A stretch of DNA of 64,000 nt, from NCBI GenBank assembly GCA_029204225.1, contig CM055095.1:62477910-62541909 (forward strand), in the 5' to 3' direction. A program made the translations under genes and the position numbers. The notes under the pieces were generated by a model. The model saw only the letters and a program-made list of their open reading frames with translations. It was not told where the DNA came from and made no database searches. Below, piece after piece: positions 22,327-33,249 of this stretch. How positions within the stretch are numbered: position 1 is the stretch's first letter; the number at the start of each line of letters is the position of its first letter. This DNA comes from Diphasiastrum complanatum (lineage: Eukaryota > Streptophyta > Lycopodiopsida > Lycopodiales > Lycopodiaceae).

Positions 22327-23244
22327 TTGAAAAAGGTTTCATTGTGGAGTTCTCTTCTAATGTGTTTTATTAATCCTAATCAATTTGTGATGGTAGCCAA
22401 GCAGGACAAAATGACCACAAATGATTTGAAGCACAAGAGGCTTGGTCACATCAATACCAAGTCTATGGAAGACATGTGCAAGGAGGAGCTTGATCTAGGC
22501 CTTCCAAGATCCATGGCAAAGGAGGAAAAGGTTTGTGAAGGATGTGCTTTGACTAAAGCACATAGGTTGCCTTTCCCTAGCTCTATCACTAAGACTATTC
22601 ACCCTCTCAAGTTGATCCATTTGGATGTAAATTTTGCAAGCACAAGGAGCAATGGTAGAACCCCAATGTTTGTAAGCTTTATTGATGAATCCTCTAAAAA
22701 TCATATTGGCAAATATATGGTTGTGATCAGGGAGAAGCTTGATCAAGAGGAGGAGCAGAATCCGAGAGCTTCAACTATTCCAAGGAGCACCACAAGAGCA
22801 AAGATGGATCTATCAATGCTCATTTTTGTGGACAAGGAAGGACAAGTTGGAGAGGGGGATACCTTTTGTACTTCATTTGCCAAGTTTTGTAATAAAGTCA
22901 CTTTGAATTCTAAAGTATGTAATGAAAGGTTGTTGTCATATCTACTTACTCTTGAGTGTGCTAGAAGTAAGCATGATATTTTCATTCATAAGTTGAAAGA
23001 TTTTGACTTCATTTTCAAAGAGGCATATTATTGTGAACCTTGTATGAGAGTAAGTGAATCATCCTTGAAGGATACTTCTGTCCATACAAGAGTATTTGGC
23101 CTTATTAGTTTCAAGCTCAACAAGTATGTAATGCAAATTGCTAGTGGTAAGCAATTGTGGACTAGTAAATTTGGCATAAATGATCTTGGTGATTGTTTTG
23201 TTGACTTGAAAGATCATGTTGAGAAGGCAGGTTTTGAGACTTGA
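22327..23244 (+). pseudogene. Copia element E: pre-integrase plus truncated integrase and unknown tail
   Basis: Residues 1-140 show the pre-integrase zinc region (HKRLGHINTKSMEDM, VCEGCALTKAHRLPF) and the integrase start (HPLKLIHLDVNFASTRSNGR with the first Asp, then FVSFIDESSKNHIGKY). From about residue 145 the homology ends. The remaining 160 residues (from EEEQNPRASTIPRSTTRAK on) are open but match no retroelement domain known to me. The tail may be a fusion produced when integrase and RT were lost. Confidence 0.78.
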
Positions 23245-23680
23245 AAACAAAGTCCTTGAGAGTCTTGAAGAAGATCATGGTTTGGATCCATGTTTTCATC
23301 ATCAACACCAAGAGGGAGTGAGCATGATGAAGAAAAAAGACATCAAGGAAGAACCCGAGAAGGAGCACTTGTCTCAACGCAAAAGAGACCTGAATCTACA
23401 TCAATGTAAAATTTTTGGTAAAGAGAAAGGAGCAACAAGGAAGTTTATCCATACCTCCCTTTACTCATCTTACTTTATGTTTTATAGAAAACATGTCATG
23501 AATTTGACAAAGTCATTTGATGATGTTGGTATGAACATTGTTTTTCATAACTTGGAGCTCAATTCATATTCTTATCCCGATGAGTCATCATACTCACTCC
23601 ACAAAGCAAGAACCTGAAAATTACATAGTATTTATCCATGTATTAATTATTGATCCAGGATAGTCTCATCAAGCTAAATT

Positions 23681-23691
23681 GTGAGGAGGAG
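23681..23691 (+). other. Polypurine tract of element E
   Basis: GTGAGGAGGAG directly precedes the TGTTAAAAT start of the 3' LTR. Confidence 0.78.
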
Positions 23692-25651
23692 TGTTAAAAT
23701 TTCACAATTCTACTTGATCAATTTTGGTCATATTGCTTGTAAATTGTATTATGGTCACGTTGTGGCTTGTCACACGTGCCAAATAGCATAGGATACTCTT
23801 TGTAAGTCTCATTCCTAGCCTAGCATAGGAGTGGCACCTTTGAAATAAGGCCAAAGAGTGCTTAGATAGGGTAGAGAGAAAATAGGACCCAAAATAGCAT
23901 GTTTTTTATGGTTTTGGGATCTCGAGATCTTGACCCCTAATTAGGGTGGATCAAGTGGATATTTAGGTTAGATGTTAGGGTTAGGTTATGATGAATGCAT
24001 AGAAGCCCTAATTTGGTCAGATCCGAGCTCTACATGTATAAATATGTGATGGGATTTCCATCCAATTATGAGCATAATCCAGATTTTCCTCATTAGGGCT
24101 CTTTTTGGACTCAAAAAGGGCCTCTTCCTTGCCTAAACGTGTTTGCTAATTAGAATTAATTAGCTCGCTAATTGTCCTATGTGGCAGTTCACCATGGGTT
24201 TATCATGAGTTAAGTCACACTTCAATAGGTTATCAAGGACAAGTAATTCAATGTAGTTTAAAATCTAAATAAAAAGATGTCCAAGAGATTTTCAAGGCCT
24301 TCAAAAAACCGTTTTATACCTTGAATTGAAAAAAAAGAGGGCCCAATATCTCATTAGGCCCCCAAATTGAAAAATAAATTCAAAAAAAAAAAATGGGGGA
24401 GAGGGCATGGAGTACAACCCCCCCCCCCCCCCAACTTGTACACCCGCCCCCTTGTCATTTTCTCTCCCCCACACCCCCCTCGTACCCGCTCCCTCCCCCT
24501 CCCATCGCACAGTCTCCTTCCCCCGAGGCCGCTGGCCCGATTGCACGCATAGCAGCCTGGGGGTGACACATAACCCCCCCCCTCTTTCTCACTGTCCGGA
24601 CGAGGGAAAGGGGGGGGCTTCCCAAAATCCAGGCTTGGTTATGGGTGCAGAGGATGGCGCGCCAACAGGAGCCGGCGGTATGAAGTGTGTAGTGTGCACA
24701 CTTCGGGCCGCTAAGCCCTGTTGGCGTGCCATCCTCTGCCCTCAATGCCCTCACTTCAAGCCCCTGTTGGCACACCTCATCCTCACTTCACGGACATCGA
24801 GAAGGCGCCGCGGGGGAGGGGTGTTAATGTGCCTCCCCTGGGCTGCTGCGCATGTAATTGGGCCAGCGGCTCAGGGGGGAAGGAGAATGTGCTACGGGGA
24901 GGGGGAGGGAGCGGGTACAGGGGGTGTGGGGGAGAGAAAATGACAAGGGGGGGGGGGGGGCTGCTGTGTACAAGTGGGGGTGGGCGTTGTACCCCATGCC
25001 CCCCCCCCCCCATTTTTTTTTTGAATCTATATTTCAATTTGAGGGCCTAATGAAATATTGGGCCCTCTTTTTTTTCAATTCAAGGTATAAAAATGGTTTT
25101 TTGAAGGCCTTGAAAATCTCTTGGACATCTTTTTATTTAGATTTCAAATTTGAGCCTTATCACATAATCATTACAAGTAGAGTTAAAGGAGAGTTAGTGG
25201 TGGGTTAGAATTTATAGATCTGATTTACACCATTGGATGTGCCATGTCATATGGACCACTCCATCTCAATTGTCACTCTTTTATTGGTACACATGTCATC
25301 ATTAACACTAATTATAATTAGTGAAGAGGCCCTTTTTGAGTCCAAAAAGGGCCCTAATGTCTTGACTAGTTTGAGCCTATGATTTGATTGATGAATGCTA
25401 TTGGCATATAATTTTTTATGATCATTGAATGAGATTGGAGTTGCAAGTATAGTACACAGGTAGCAACAGGCCGTACTCCACATGTGTGAAGAGTTTTGGA
25501 GCTAATTCATGGACTTCAAGCCAAGATAAGCTAGGAATCAATGCATTGATTAGTAATCTGGCTTCTAGATCTTGTTTGGATCTTAAGTAGGTGATTTCTC
25601 CATCATTTCTAGAATCAAATGGGTTTATTTTGCTGCATTTTTATCAGTAAC
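23692..25651 (+). mobile_element. 3' LTR of element E, split by a foldback element
   Basis: Starts TGTTAAAATTTCACA after the polypurine tract and ends near TCAGTAACA. Without the inserted 1269 bp foldback it would be about 690 bp. A TATA-like TGTATAAATATG lies near 24037, 50 bases before the insertion. Confidence 0.65.
24091..25359. mobile_element. Foldback DNA element with GC-rich core
   Basis: Outer ends (24091-24127 and 25323-25359) are inverted copies matching at 36 of 37 bases and start CATTAGGGC. Each end is itself nearly palindromic (GGGCCCTTTTTGG/CTCAAAAAGGGCC). Inside lie long inverted arms (24261 to about 24606, and about 24790 to 25144) sharing AAATCTAAATAAAAAGATGT, then GAGGGCCCAATA, C/G homopolymers and a GGGAGGGAGCGGGTAC-type core. 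The centre (24640-24745) has a further palindrome around GCAGAGGATGGCGCGCCAAC. There is no transposase, so the element is non-autonomous. Confidence 0.88.
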
Positions 25652-26735
25652 ATTTGTGGAGGAAATCTTTGTTGATTTGATCTTCAAGGAGTTGGCTACT
25701 TCGGTTTTGTTGCTATGGCTGATTCAATTCTTCTGTTTCTAAATCATTAGCTACCATAGAGTTGAGATTCGAACTTGATGCAATATCATGTATTGATTCG
25801 ACATTTGTAACTTTCTCTTTTCCCTTATGATCATCAATTCTTCAAGAAAGATAACATATCTACTTGTAGTTACCTTTTTGGTATTATAAATCTTAGAGGC
25901 TCTATGATTATCACCAGCAAAGATTGAGTTAGTGCTAGTTGCATCTAGCTTTTTCTAAAATCTTCTAGAATCTGTACAAATGCAATACAACAAAAAATTC
26001 AAATATTTTTAACAAATGGTTTTGAACTTGTCCATACCTCTTCACATGTTTTGTTAAATAATACATTGATTGTTATTCGATTCTATAAGTATGCAACTGT
26101 TGAGATGGCTTCGACCTAGAAAATCTTCAATAGTAATGCATGGAACAACATACTCTTTGCACTTTCGATAAGAGTTTCATTTTTTTCTTTTAGCCACTCC
26201 ACTCAACTATTGAGAATAGTCGGTGATATACTATTGCAAGGTGCATTTGCTTTATAATAATATTTGAATTCGGTTGAAATGAGTTCACCTCCACATCCGT
26301 TGAAACTGTCTTGATTTTTTTTTTAAGTTTGATTTTTAGCTTCTTGTTTGAATTGCTGAAAATATTTGAAAGCTACTTATTTTTGCTCTGAGAAAATAAA
26401 TTATAATCCTTTTCGGATAATCATCAATAATGTGCTCCCCCTATCAAGAGAGTCTACATGAACTCACATATGTCACTATGAACAATATCTAACACACACT
26501 TGTATAATATCAGACCTAAAAGGAGTTCTAGCATGCTTGGCTAGAATATAATTTCGACAAATTGTACGGTCTAATATATTGTCACAATCTAGATCTCAAA
26601 GAATATGTTTATTGGACATATGTTGAATGCAATTAAAATAAACATGACCCATTCTGAGATGCCAATGTAAATTTTTAATTTTGAAAAAAGAAGTAGATAG
26701 AGCTTGAATATTCTCAGAATTGTAGATCTACCTCA
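25652..26735 (-). pseudogene. Copia element D: integrase remnant
   Basis: Minus strand, broken by stops: SSQLLEDQIN and ETEELNQP (linker), GDNHRASKIYNTKKVTTSRY with VIFLEE (integrase C-terminus), SGVAKRKK and GGELISTEFKYYYKAN (core region), and ILAKHARTPF (pre-integrase end). The order and strand match the RT at 19856-20734, so both are parts of D separated by element E. Protease and gag of D are not present to the right. Confidence 0.72.
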
Positions 26736-26739
26736 AAAA

Positions 26740-27290
26740 ATTATGGCAAAAGCACTTTGTAACATGCATATATCAAACATACAAGTACATTCACACATGT
26801 GGAGACTTGTCAAAGAAAAAAACTAAGTGTCGAAAAGGCTGCTCTCGGGTAGAGAGAAAAACCAACAATCAATTCTTGGGTAGAGAGAGAAAACCAATTT
26901 GACTCAAAAAGTAGCAAATCTCATTAACTCCAAAAAACTCAAGTACAAATGAACCTATCACATCCTCTAATAGGAACTCCAGGTAGGGAGTGCTTGATTT
27001 TCATTAGACCCCTTTTTCTCCTCCTCTAAATATGATTGGACCAAATAGGTGAAAATCTATCTTTTGATTGGTCACTAGATCTCATGCCAACACATAGGGA
27101 TAAGTCACATATCCAACCTAATTCTTGACACTTGTAGCAAGCCTAAGCTAGCTCAAGCCACATCAAATGTTACTTTTGGCCTAATCATGGAATTACAAGT
27201 GTACTTACTCGAGTTGCCTCCTAAGCAAAAATTGGCCCTATCACCTACTCACACATAGATGGACATATAAAATTTATCAAACCCCCTAAC
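26740..27290 (-). mobile_element. Family A LTR, copy 3 (diverged)
   Basis: Carries GCTCTCGGGTAGAGAGAAA and TCTTGGGTAGAGAGAGAAA (26840-26890) and the inverted ATTGGACC/ATTGGTCA phrases (27035-27085) typical of family A. No primer site or polypurine tract is recognisable, so boundaries are approximate. Confidence 0.6.
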
Positions 27291-30200
27291 TCAACATAGA
27301 TATCTTTTTCATTTTTCACAAATATGCAATGAGTAAGGCTATCAAAAGTTATATTTTTTGAATTTACAGAATACTCTATCTACTTTATCTTGCTCAATTT
27401 AATTATAGTTTGTTTGAACAGCTCCTATCTGACTTAAAATCAGTTTTCTATTCTAAAACATTGGAAAAATATTTTGAAAATGCAAAGATTTTTTACTACA
27501 TTTAAGTTTAGGGATAGTGTACTTATTACATTATTTAACTATATTCTCTTTTTAAGTGTCACAAGTGCTACACTAACAAGTTGGCAATAACGTTTTACTT
27601 AAAAATACATATATTGAGTATAACTCTGATATGATGTGAACTTGGGAAATTGTTTAAGGTAGATATGTCAACATATTTGAGAATATTAAAATATTGATAC
27701 AACCCAATAACATCATAGTTTGAAATGCTTGATAATCCAATAAAACATTAATTATCTATGTCAACGAATTTTTGGTGTAATGTTTCAATCATAAGGTTGA
27801 AGAATGATGAAGCATGAAAGAGCTTGTTGAGCTAAAAGGTTTAGATCTCATCTCTCTTAAAATTTGGTCATTTGTGTTTATGAAGAATTATTATGTGAAC
27901 ATTACATGTTATGTGATACCTTTGTGATCTAGTATTCCAAAAGAAAACTATGAAATTAAAATTTCCTTTGTATTAGCACCTTGAAAAAGTATGGTCATTT
28001 TGGCAGCAAATGTAGTTTGATTCTTTGCATCATCTTTTTGAATATTTATACATGAGTGTGGTCCTGATAAGAAACCAATTAGCCACTACCTTACATCATG
28101 CCATGTCCCTTGTACGTTACTTCATTTGTGCTAAAAGAAAGCTTGCAAAAGGAAGTAATAGAAGCACTATATATTTTTGCCATAAATATTAGTTTTTGTT
28201 CTAATTCGATCATGCATGTGATTTCCCAAAAAAATATTTCCAATAAACTTTAGGTAATAACCACCAAATTCCATAATTTATGCCATATTTATAGCATACA
28301 CATAAAGGGTACTAGATGTGTATTATATCACTACTTAAAATCACTTCAAGCTTTAATCTTAGTATTTTACAATCATTTGAGACTATGACATGCCTATATA
28401 AGAAAAATTTATTAAGCTAAATTTTGCATATTTGTTAAAATGTCTTATCTAGTCTCAAATATTAGAAGAGCTACATGAATATTTGACATCTTAAGTTCCA
28501 TATACAATGTATGATTGAAGCTATGAATAAACATTCTTTTACTAAATTAAGTGTTACAATGAGAGCCATGTAGTGCTTGATGGAATGGAATCATAAAGAA
28601 TGTAATTCAATATTTCAAGTTGTCCCTCCATAGAAAGCTATAAAATAAATGTTCTCAACTTTCATTGAGTTTTTAGAATTGACAAACTTAATGTTCTTGT
28701 AGATAAACTATGGTCACTTGTGTTTGGCATGTACATAAATTTCCTTGTACGTGCAATGTGGTATGAAGATCAAAACATACATATTTTGATGTTTGAATAA
28801 TAGCTGTGAAGATAGTATATTTTATCCTTGTACTATGTACTACCATGTTAAAGGTGTAATTACTCCCAGATAGCAACATGTAGCAAGAAGTTATGGAGAA
28901 CTTTCCCAATCAGTGAAAAAATATCAAAATAGTTTGATTTTTTTTTTATTGGCATATTTTTGGAATGAATACTCAAATCAAATTCAACTCTTAAAGGCTC
29001 AACTTCAAAAACATTAAGTCTACTTACAGTGAGAAAATCACAATTATGGTGCTAGCTTGAGTTCTTTTTTTCTATTTTTTTCTTTTAAATTATTTTATAT
29101 TTGCTAGGTCGTCAATTTTGCTTTCATGACAATGTCTGGTAAATTTTTGTACTTGATTATCAATCCAATTATTATCTTGAAGTTTTTCACTCATTTCCTC
29201 CAATGACCATGTTGAAGTATACAAATCTTTCAGGTTAGAAGAGGTTTCCTATTGCTGGTCACTTTACCTTGAATGGACTATGAACCCTTTAATACTTTGC
29301 TTGTGCGTTATCATGTTAAGGACACATCATAGATTGAGAAACTTACACTATTCTCACATGGTAAGGATGTTTAACTATCATGGAAACAAATGGAATTTGA
29401 TTGTAATTAGCAATTAGAATCGTCAAGTGAGTTTTTCTTACTATGATTAATAAACTACAATATAATGTAAGTAGAACGTACCAACAAGAATTACTAGGGA
29501 TAGATACAATTCACAATTGTTACATATTTATTAGCATTGAAAAAATCATTAAATGTATATGAAATCATACAATTGAATGCAATTGAAAAGTTCAACTACA
29601 TGATGGTTTAGATTCTAAGAAATAGATAATTAAAGTCAAAGTATAGTAAAGTCACATGCTTTTAGAAATGATCAAATCTTAGTGTACAATGTGGTCTACA
29701 TGTAGTGTGGTTCAACATATGTGTATTACAGCCTGAGGATGGAAAGATCAACTTTCAACAGTTCACTAGCTTCAACCTGCATGACATCACTAATATATAG
29801 TTGGATTTACACTCAATTCATGGCATGGTTCCCTTTAGACATGAAGGATAAAACATCTTTCTTGGACTCTTGAGAAGCATTAGAGTATGATTAAAATATA
29901 AAACTAGATTTTCCATGTCATATACGTTCGTGCACTATGAATCTTGTTAGATGCTTTTCACCAATGGGAGTTGGTGAAGTCAAATATAATCCTCATTTTT
30001 GCATGAGTGAAATTTATGTAATGAGCCATATTGGCATAATTTGCATTTAAATTGATGGAATTATGTGCCATTGTTGTTGAGCCGATAATTCCAACACTTA
30101 CCTCCATGGCCATGAGCAATTGCCACTTCCAATCCTTCTTATGCACGAATAAATTGTACCAGTAATGACCTTTTAAAAATAAATGGAAAGTAGAAAACCA

Positions 30201-30440
30201 TTTGAATTGCACGAATAGAAAATGTCTCAATGAAGTTGGAATAGAATGATATACTCCTAGATTGACAAGACACAAGGCCTTCAAAGCATATACATAACAA
30301 TTTAATATTCATCATGAGTAGGCCCTTTACGAGTGATGAATTTGCTTTGGAATGATATACTTCCAAATACATCCATCAAGTTATACCATTTTAAACATGA
30401 ACTACATTTTGCAAGGATTGAAGCCAACAGGATTTGTTAT
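27291..30440. other. AT-rich intergenic DNA, nothing recognised
   Basis: No domain, RNA gene, LTR end or tandem array was seen. Minus frames at 29958-30372 (up to 108 codons) have no family signature. Confidence 0.45.
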
Positions 30441-30626
30441 CAAGCTAGAAAATCAGAGTCCTGTGTAAAACCAAAAGGTGTAGTCAAAGACATTCCAGTA
30501 AAGATAGCGAGAGTGCAGTGATCACCTTCGTGGTGATGAAAATTCCAGAGTCTCCTTTCGCCTATATCGTTTTACTTGGAAGACCTTGGTTGAGAGTTGC
30601 ACAAGTGGTTCACAATTGGGGGACCA

Positions 30627-31003
30627 CATTAGAGGAGTTTTGAGCTCCAAAAAGACCCTTTAAGAATTCGTGCAAGATGTAGTTTATATTATTAAAATAT
30701 TACAACACTAATAATTTTGACTTGCCATAACTTTTTAATCGTAGCTCAAAAGTATGTCATCTAAATATCGTTGGAAAGCCCTTGTTGAGCGCTTTCCAAT
30801 GCACTAAACTTTGCTAAATTTGGACTTACTACTAAAACGTTATGCCATTTTTAGTGTGGAATCAAAATGTGGACTCAAAAAGTTACGTTACATAGATTTC
30901 AAATTTGAGTGTTTTGATTGGTCCATGTGTAAGAAAAAATTGAGAAAAAATATAAAAAGAATCTTTACAAAGGGTCTTTTTTGGATTTAGAACTCCTCTA
31001 ATG
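30627..31003. mobile_element. 377-bp MITE with 35-bp terminal inverted repeats
   Basis: Ends CATTAGAGGAGTTTTGAGCT...AAAGACCCTTT (30627-30661) and its inverted counterpart (30969-31003) match at about 29 of 35 positions. The interior is AT-rich and non-coding. It interrupts the gypsy protease-RT linker. The end structure (CATTAG, a short palindrome, a run of A, then CCC) resembles the ends of the foldback element at 24091-25359. No target-site duplication could be assigned. Confidence 0.78.
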
Positions 31004-31271
31004 AAAAACTCATCTTTGAGACCTACATGGGCAGTGAAACCGATTATGCCCAAGGCTGATAATGGATCCACTGATCACACCATTGATCGCCCAAGGCAAG
31101 CCAAGCAAGGTCACTATGATTCACAAACAGATATTGTGCGATGGATGGACACATTAGCGACAGTTGATTGTATGGCTGGGCATGCATGTCAACCAGATTC
31201 AGATCCAAAACCTAGCACCTCATCACCAAAAGGTTACACCCTGGACACGCCAATAACTTACGGGGTAAACA

Positions 31272-31376
31272 TGATTAATACGAACCATTTAAATACGAAC
31301 CACCCCTACACATTTAAATGCAGGGGTGGTTCGTATTATTTAAATACTTGTGCAGGGGTGGTTCGTCATTAAATAC
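31272..31376. repeat. Palindromic insert with GCAGGGGTGGTTCGT words, copy 1
   Basis: Within about 100 bases ACGAACCACCCC and its complement GGGGTGGTTCGT occur four times, separated by ATTTAAAT palindromes. A 47-base part (from GCAGGGGTGGTTCGTATTAT to TTCGT) is repeated in inverted orientation at 32345-32391. Confidence 0.88.
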
Positions 31377-32342
31377 CAGAGCAAGTCGAAGATGATTTTT
31401 TGCCCTGGCAGCATGCCTTTTTATATGACGAAGAAGTTGAGCTGACAAACGAACAAGTCTTGCAACACATGGATCCTGATCCATATGGAATGAGGAAAAT
31501 ATCAGCTCAACCACCATAGAAAGCGTCAATAGCTAAAGTCTCCCAAGTAGAACCACCCAAGGCACCTATTAACAAGAAGCATCAGTTGAAACAATGCTAC
31601 ATCCAGGTGATCCGATGGAGTGATCTACCCAAAGAAGAAGCCATAGCTACGGTAGATATAGATATTTGGAATCACGAAAGCGAATATCAAACCAATTCCC
31701 AAGAAAGAGGACAAGGAGGTATACCATGATGTTGACAAAAGAGGCAAAGAAAAAAAATTGGACTCCTTGAAATCGATCTGATCGATGCGACTGGAACCAG
31801 ATGCGGCATCATCATCATCACAACTGACTGATAACCCAAGAAGAATGGCAAGATACGGATATGTGTAAATCTAAAGGCACTAAAGGCGGTTACCAAGAAA
31901 GATCATTTTCCCCTACCTTTCACGGAAAGTGGTTTGGATCTAGTAGCAGGAGCAGAAGCCTATAGTTTCTTGGATGGCTTCAACGGCTACAATCAAGTCA
32001 AAATAGCATCAGATGATCAACACAAGATAGCATTTGCCACTGAATGGGGAACCTATGCCTACAAGGTGATGCCATTTGGACTTTGCAATGCCCCAAGCAC
32101 CTTTCAACGAGTCATGCAAACGACATTCAACGAACATGTGTAGAAGTTTTTGGAAATTTTCTTGGATGATCTATGCATGCACAGGCCAAACTCAGAACCT
32201 CTATCCAACTTGGAGAAAGTGTTGAAGCAATGCCGCAAATATCAGATCTCTTTGAATCTAGAGAAGTGTCAATTTTGGGTGACACATGGCCTGACCTTGG
32301 GCCACATAGTATCAAGACACGAAATCGCCACTGATCTATCAA

Positions 32343-32440
32343 AGAACCACCACCTGCACAAGTATTTAAATAATACGAACCACCCCTGCATTTAAATATT
32401 CTAATACGAACCACCCCTGCACAAGTATTTAAATTCTTCT
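32343..32440. repeat. Palindromic insert with ACGAACCACCCC words, copy 2
   Basis: The inverted counterpart of 31272-31376. AATACGAACCACCCCTGCA occurs twice, and the related GAACCACCACCTGCACAAG begins the block. It interrupts the gypsy RT frame after HEIATDLSK. Confidence 0.88.
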
Positions 32441-32930
32441 TTTGTTAAATTTGTTCCCCTCAAAATGGACCAATATTCTGGTAGCATGGTTGGCTTAATA
32501 GTAATTTGCGGATGAACTGTCCATGTGTACCACAAATCTGAAGAACAAAACCACATCATCTGTGATGTTTTCCCTTTGTTATGGGTGCGATGGAGGTTAG
32601 CTCATGTGCTCAATGTGCATGCTAATGGAAAAGCCATAACTAACTAAAACAATAACAATGGAAATGGAAGTAAGAGCAAACACAACAAAAGCACAAACAA
32701 GAGTGATTAGCACATGAGGATGCTTTGGCTCTCCACCTTGGTAGAGTCTCCTCCTCTTCGTAAGCATGTAAAATGGTGTACAATAGTTGTCTTTTTATCT
32801 TTAGGGTGGCCCTTGCCCCTTGCTTCTTATTGGTTGCTTGCAAGAAGGTGGGATTGAAATCCACACCTTTCAAAAGAAACACAAACTAATCTATGGTGCA
32901 CAAAGAAGCACACCCCACCTACCACTATTT
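32441..32930. other. Unassigned DNA
   Basis: Between the gypsy remnant and an inverted gypsy LTR fragment. No domain or repeat was recognised. Confidence 0.4.
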
Positions 32931-32934
32931 GACT

Positions 32935-33195
32935 TTTGACTAATCATAAACCTTAGGAACTTGAGCTTAACTTAAACTTTGGCCTTCTAATATTATTTTA
33001 TTTATATGGGCCAAAGTCTAGTTTATTCAAAAATGATCTATTTACAAGTGCTCATTGGGCCATGGGCTTATACACGCAGGAAGCCAGGACTCTCACAAAA
33101 TATTTCTAGTATTTCTGGCTTATTTATTTATTTACACGGGAATACCCCCAATAGCAATTTTCGTGTACTTCTGCAGACTGTGTAGAAACATGTAT
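32935..33195 (-). mobile_element. Diverged gypsy LTR fragment, inverted relative to gypsy F
   Basis: The reverse complement contains GTGTATAAGCCCATGGCCC, ATGAGCAC and TTGGCCCATA-type phrases in the same order as 34655-34775 of the gypsy F LTR. It therefore is an inverted, diverged copy of the same LTR family, and it faces the LTR at 34583 across the copia fragment. Confidence 0.6.
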
Positions 33196-33249
33196 AAAAC
33201 TATAGAGCTGGGTAATGTAGTGGATGAAGATTAAAAACGATTAGTCGAT

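Larger units (their letters stand above)
20735..25651 (+). mobile_element. Non-autonomous copia element E (nested in D)
   Basis: A plus-oriented element interrupting D between its integrase C-terminus (right) and RT (left). It has a reduced 5' LTR (only about 60 bases shared), gag, zinc knuckle, protease, pre-integrase and the first part of an integrase, then about 500 bases of unrecognised coding-like sequence, a polypurine tract and a 3' LTR that begins TGTTAAAATTTCACA. Integrase catalytic core, RT and RNase H are absent. The right end at 25651 (TCAGTAACA) is inferred from where D-like sequence resumes. Confidence 0.72.
30465..32340 (+). pseudogene. Ty3/gypsy pol remnant (protease to RT)
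   Basis: Protease end: KGVVKDIPVKIA, then FAYIVLLGRPWLRVAQVVHN (30565-30620) with the LLGRPW motif. The 377 bp MITE follows. RT: 31930-32143 reads AYSFLDGFNGYNQVKIASDD, KIAFATEWGTYAYKVMPFGL and CNAPSTFQRVMQ. The active site is LDDLC rather than the usual YVDDL (32160-32175), and LNLEKCQFWV and LGHIVSRHEI follow. An in-frame stop (32141-32143) precedes the active site. The copy is dead. Confidence 0.85.

Noticed and set aside
24367-25208. Long overlapping frames rich in Pro/Gly/Arg on both strands
   Set aside because: They lie in the GC-rich inverted arms of the foldback element and mirror each other on the two strands. They come from base composition, not from genes.
25840-25860. Target-site duplication ATAAC for element E
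   Set aside because: ATAAC occurs at the left border (20730-20734) and again near 25848, but the latter lies inside readable integrase text of element D and is not preceded by a CA end.
29958-30372. Minus frames with Trp/His-rich text as a gene
   Set aside because: No domain match and frames overlap without a plausible start. Insufficient support.
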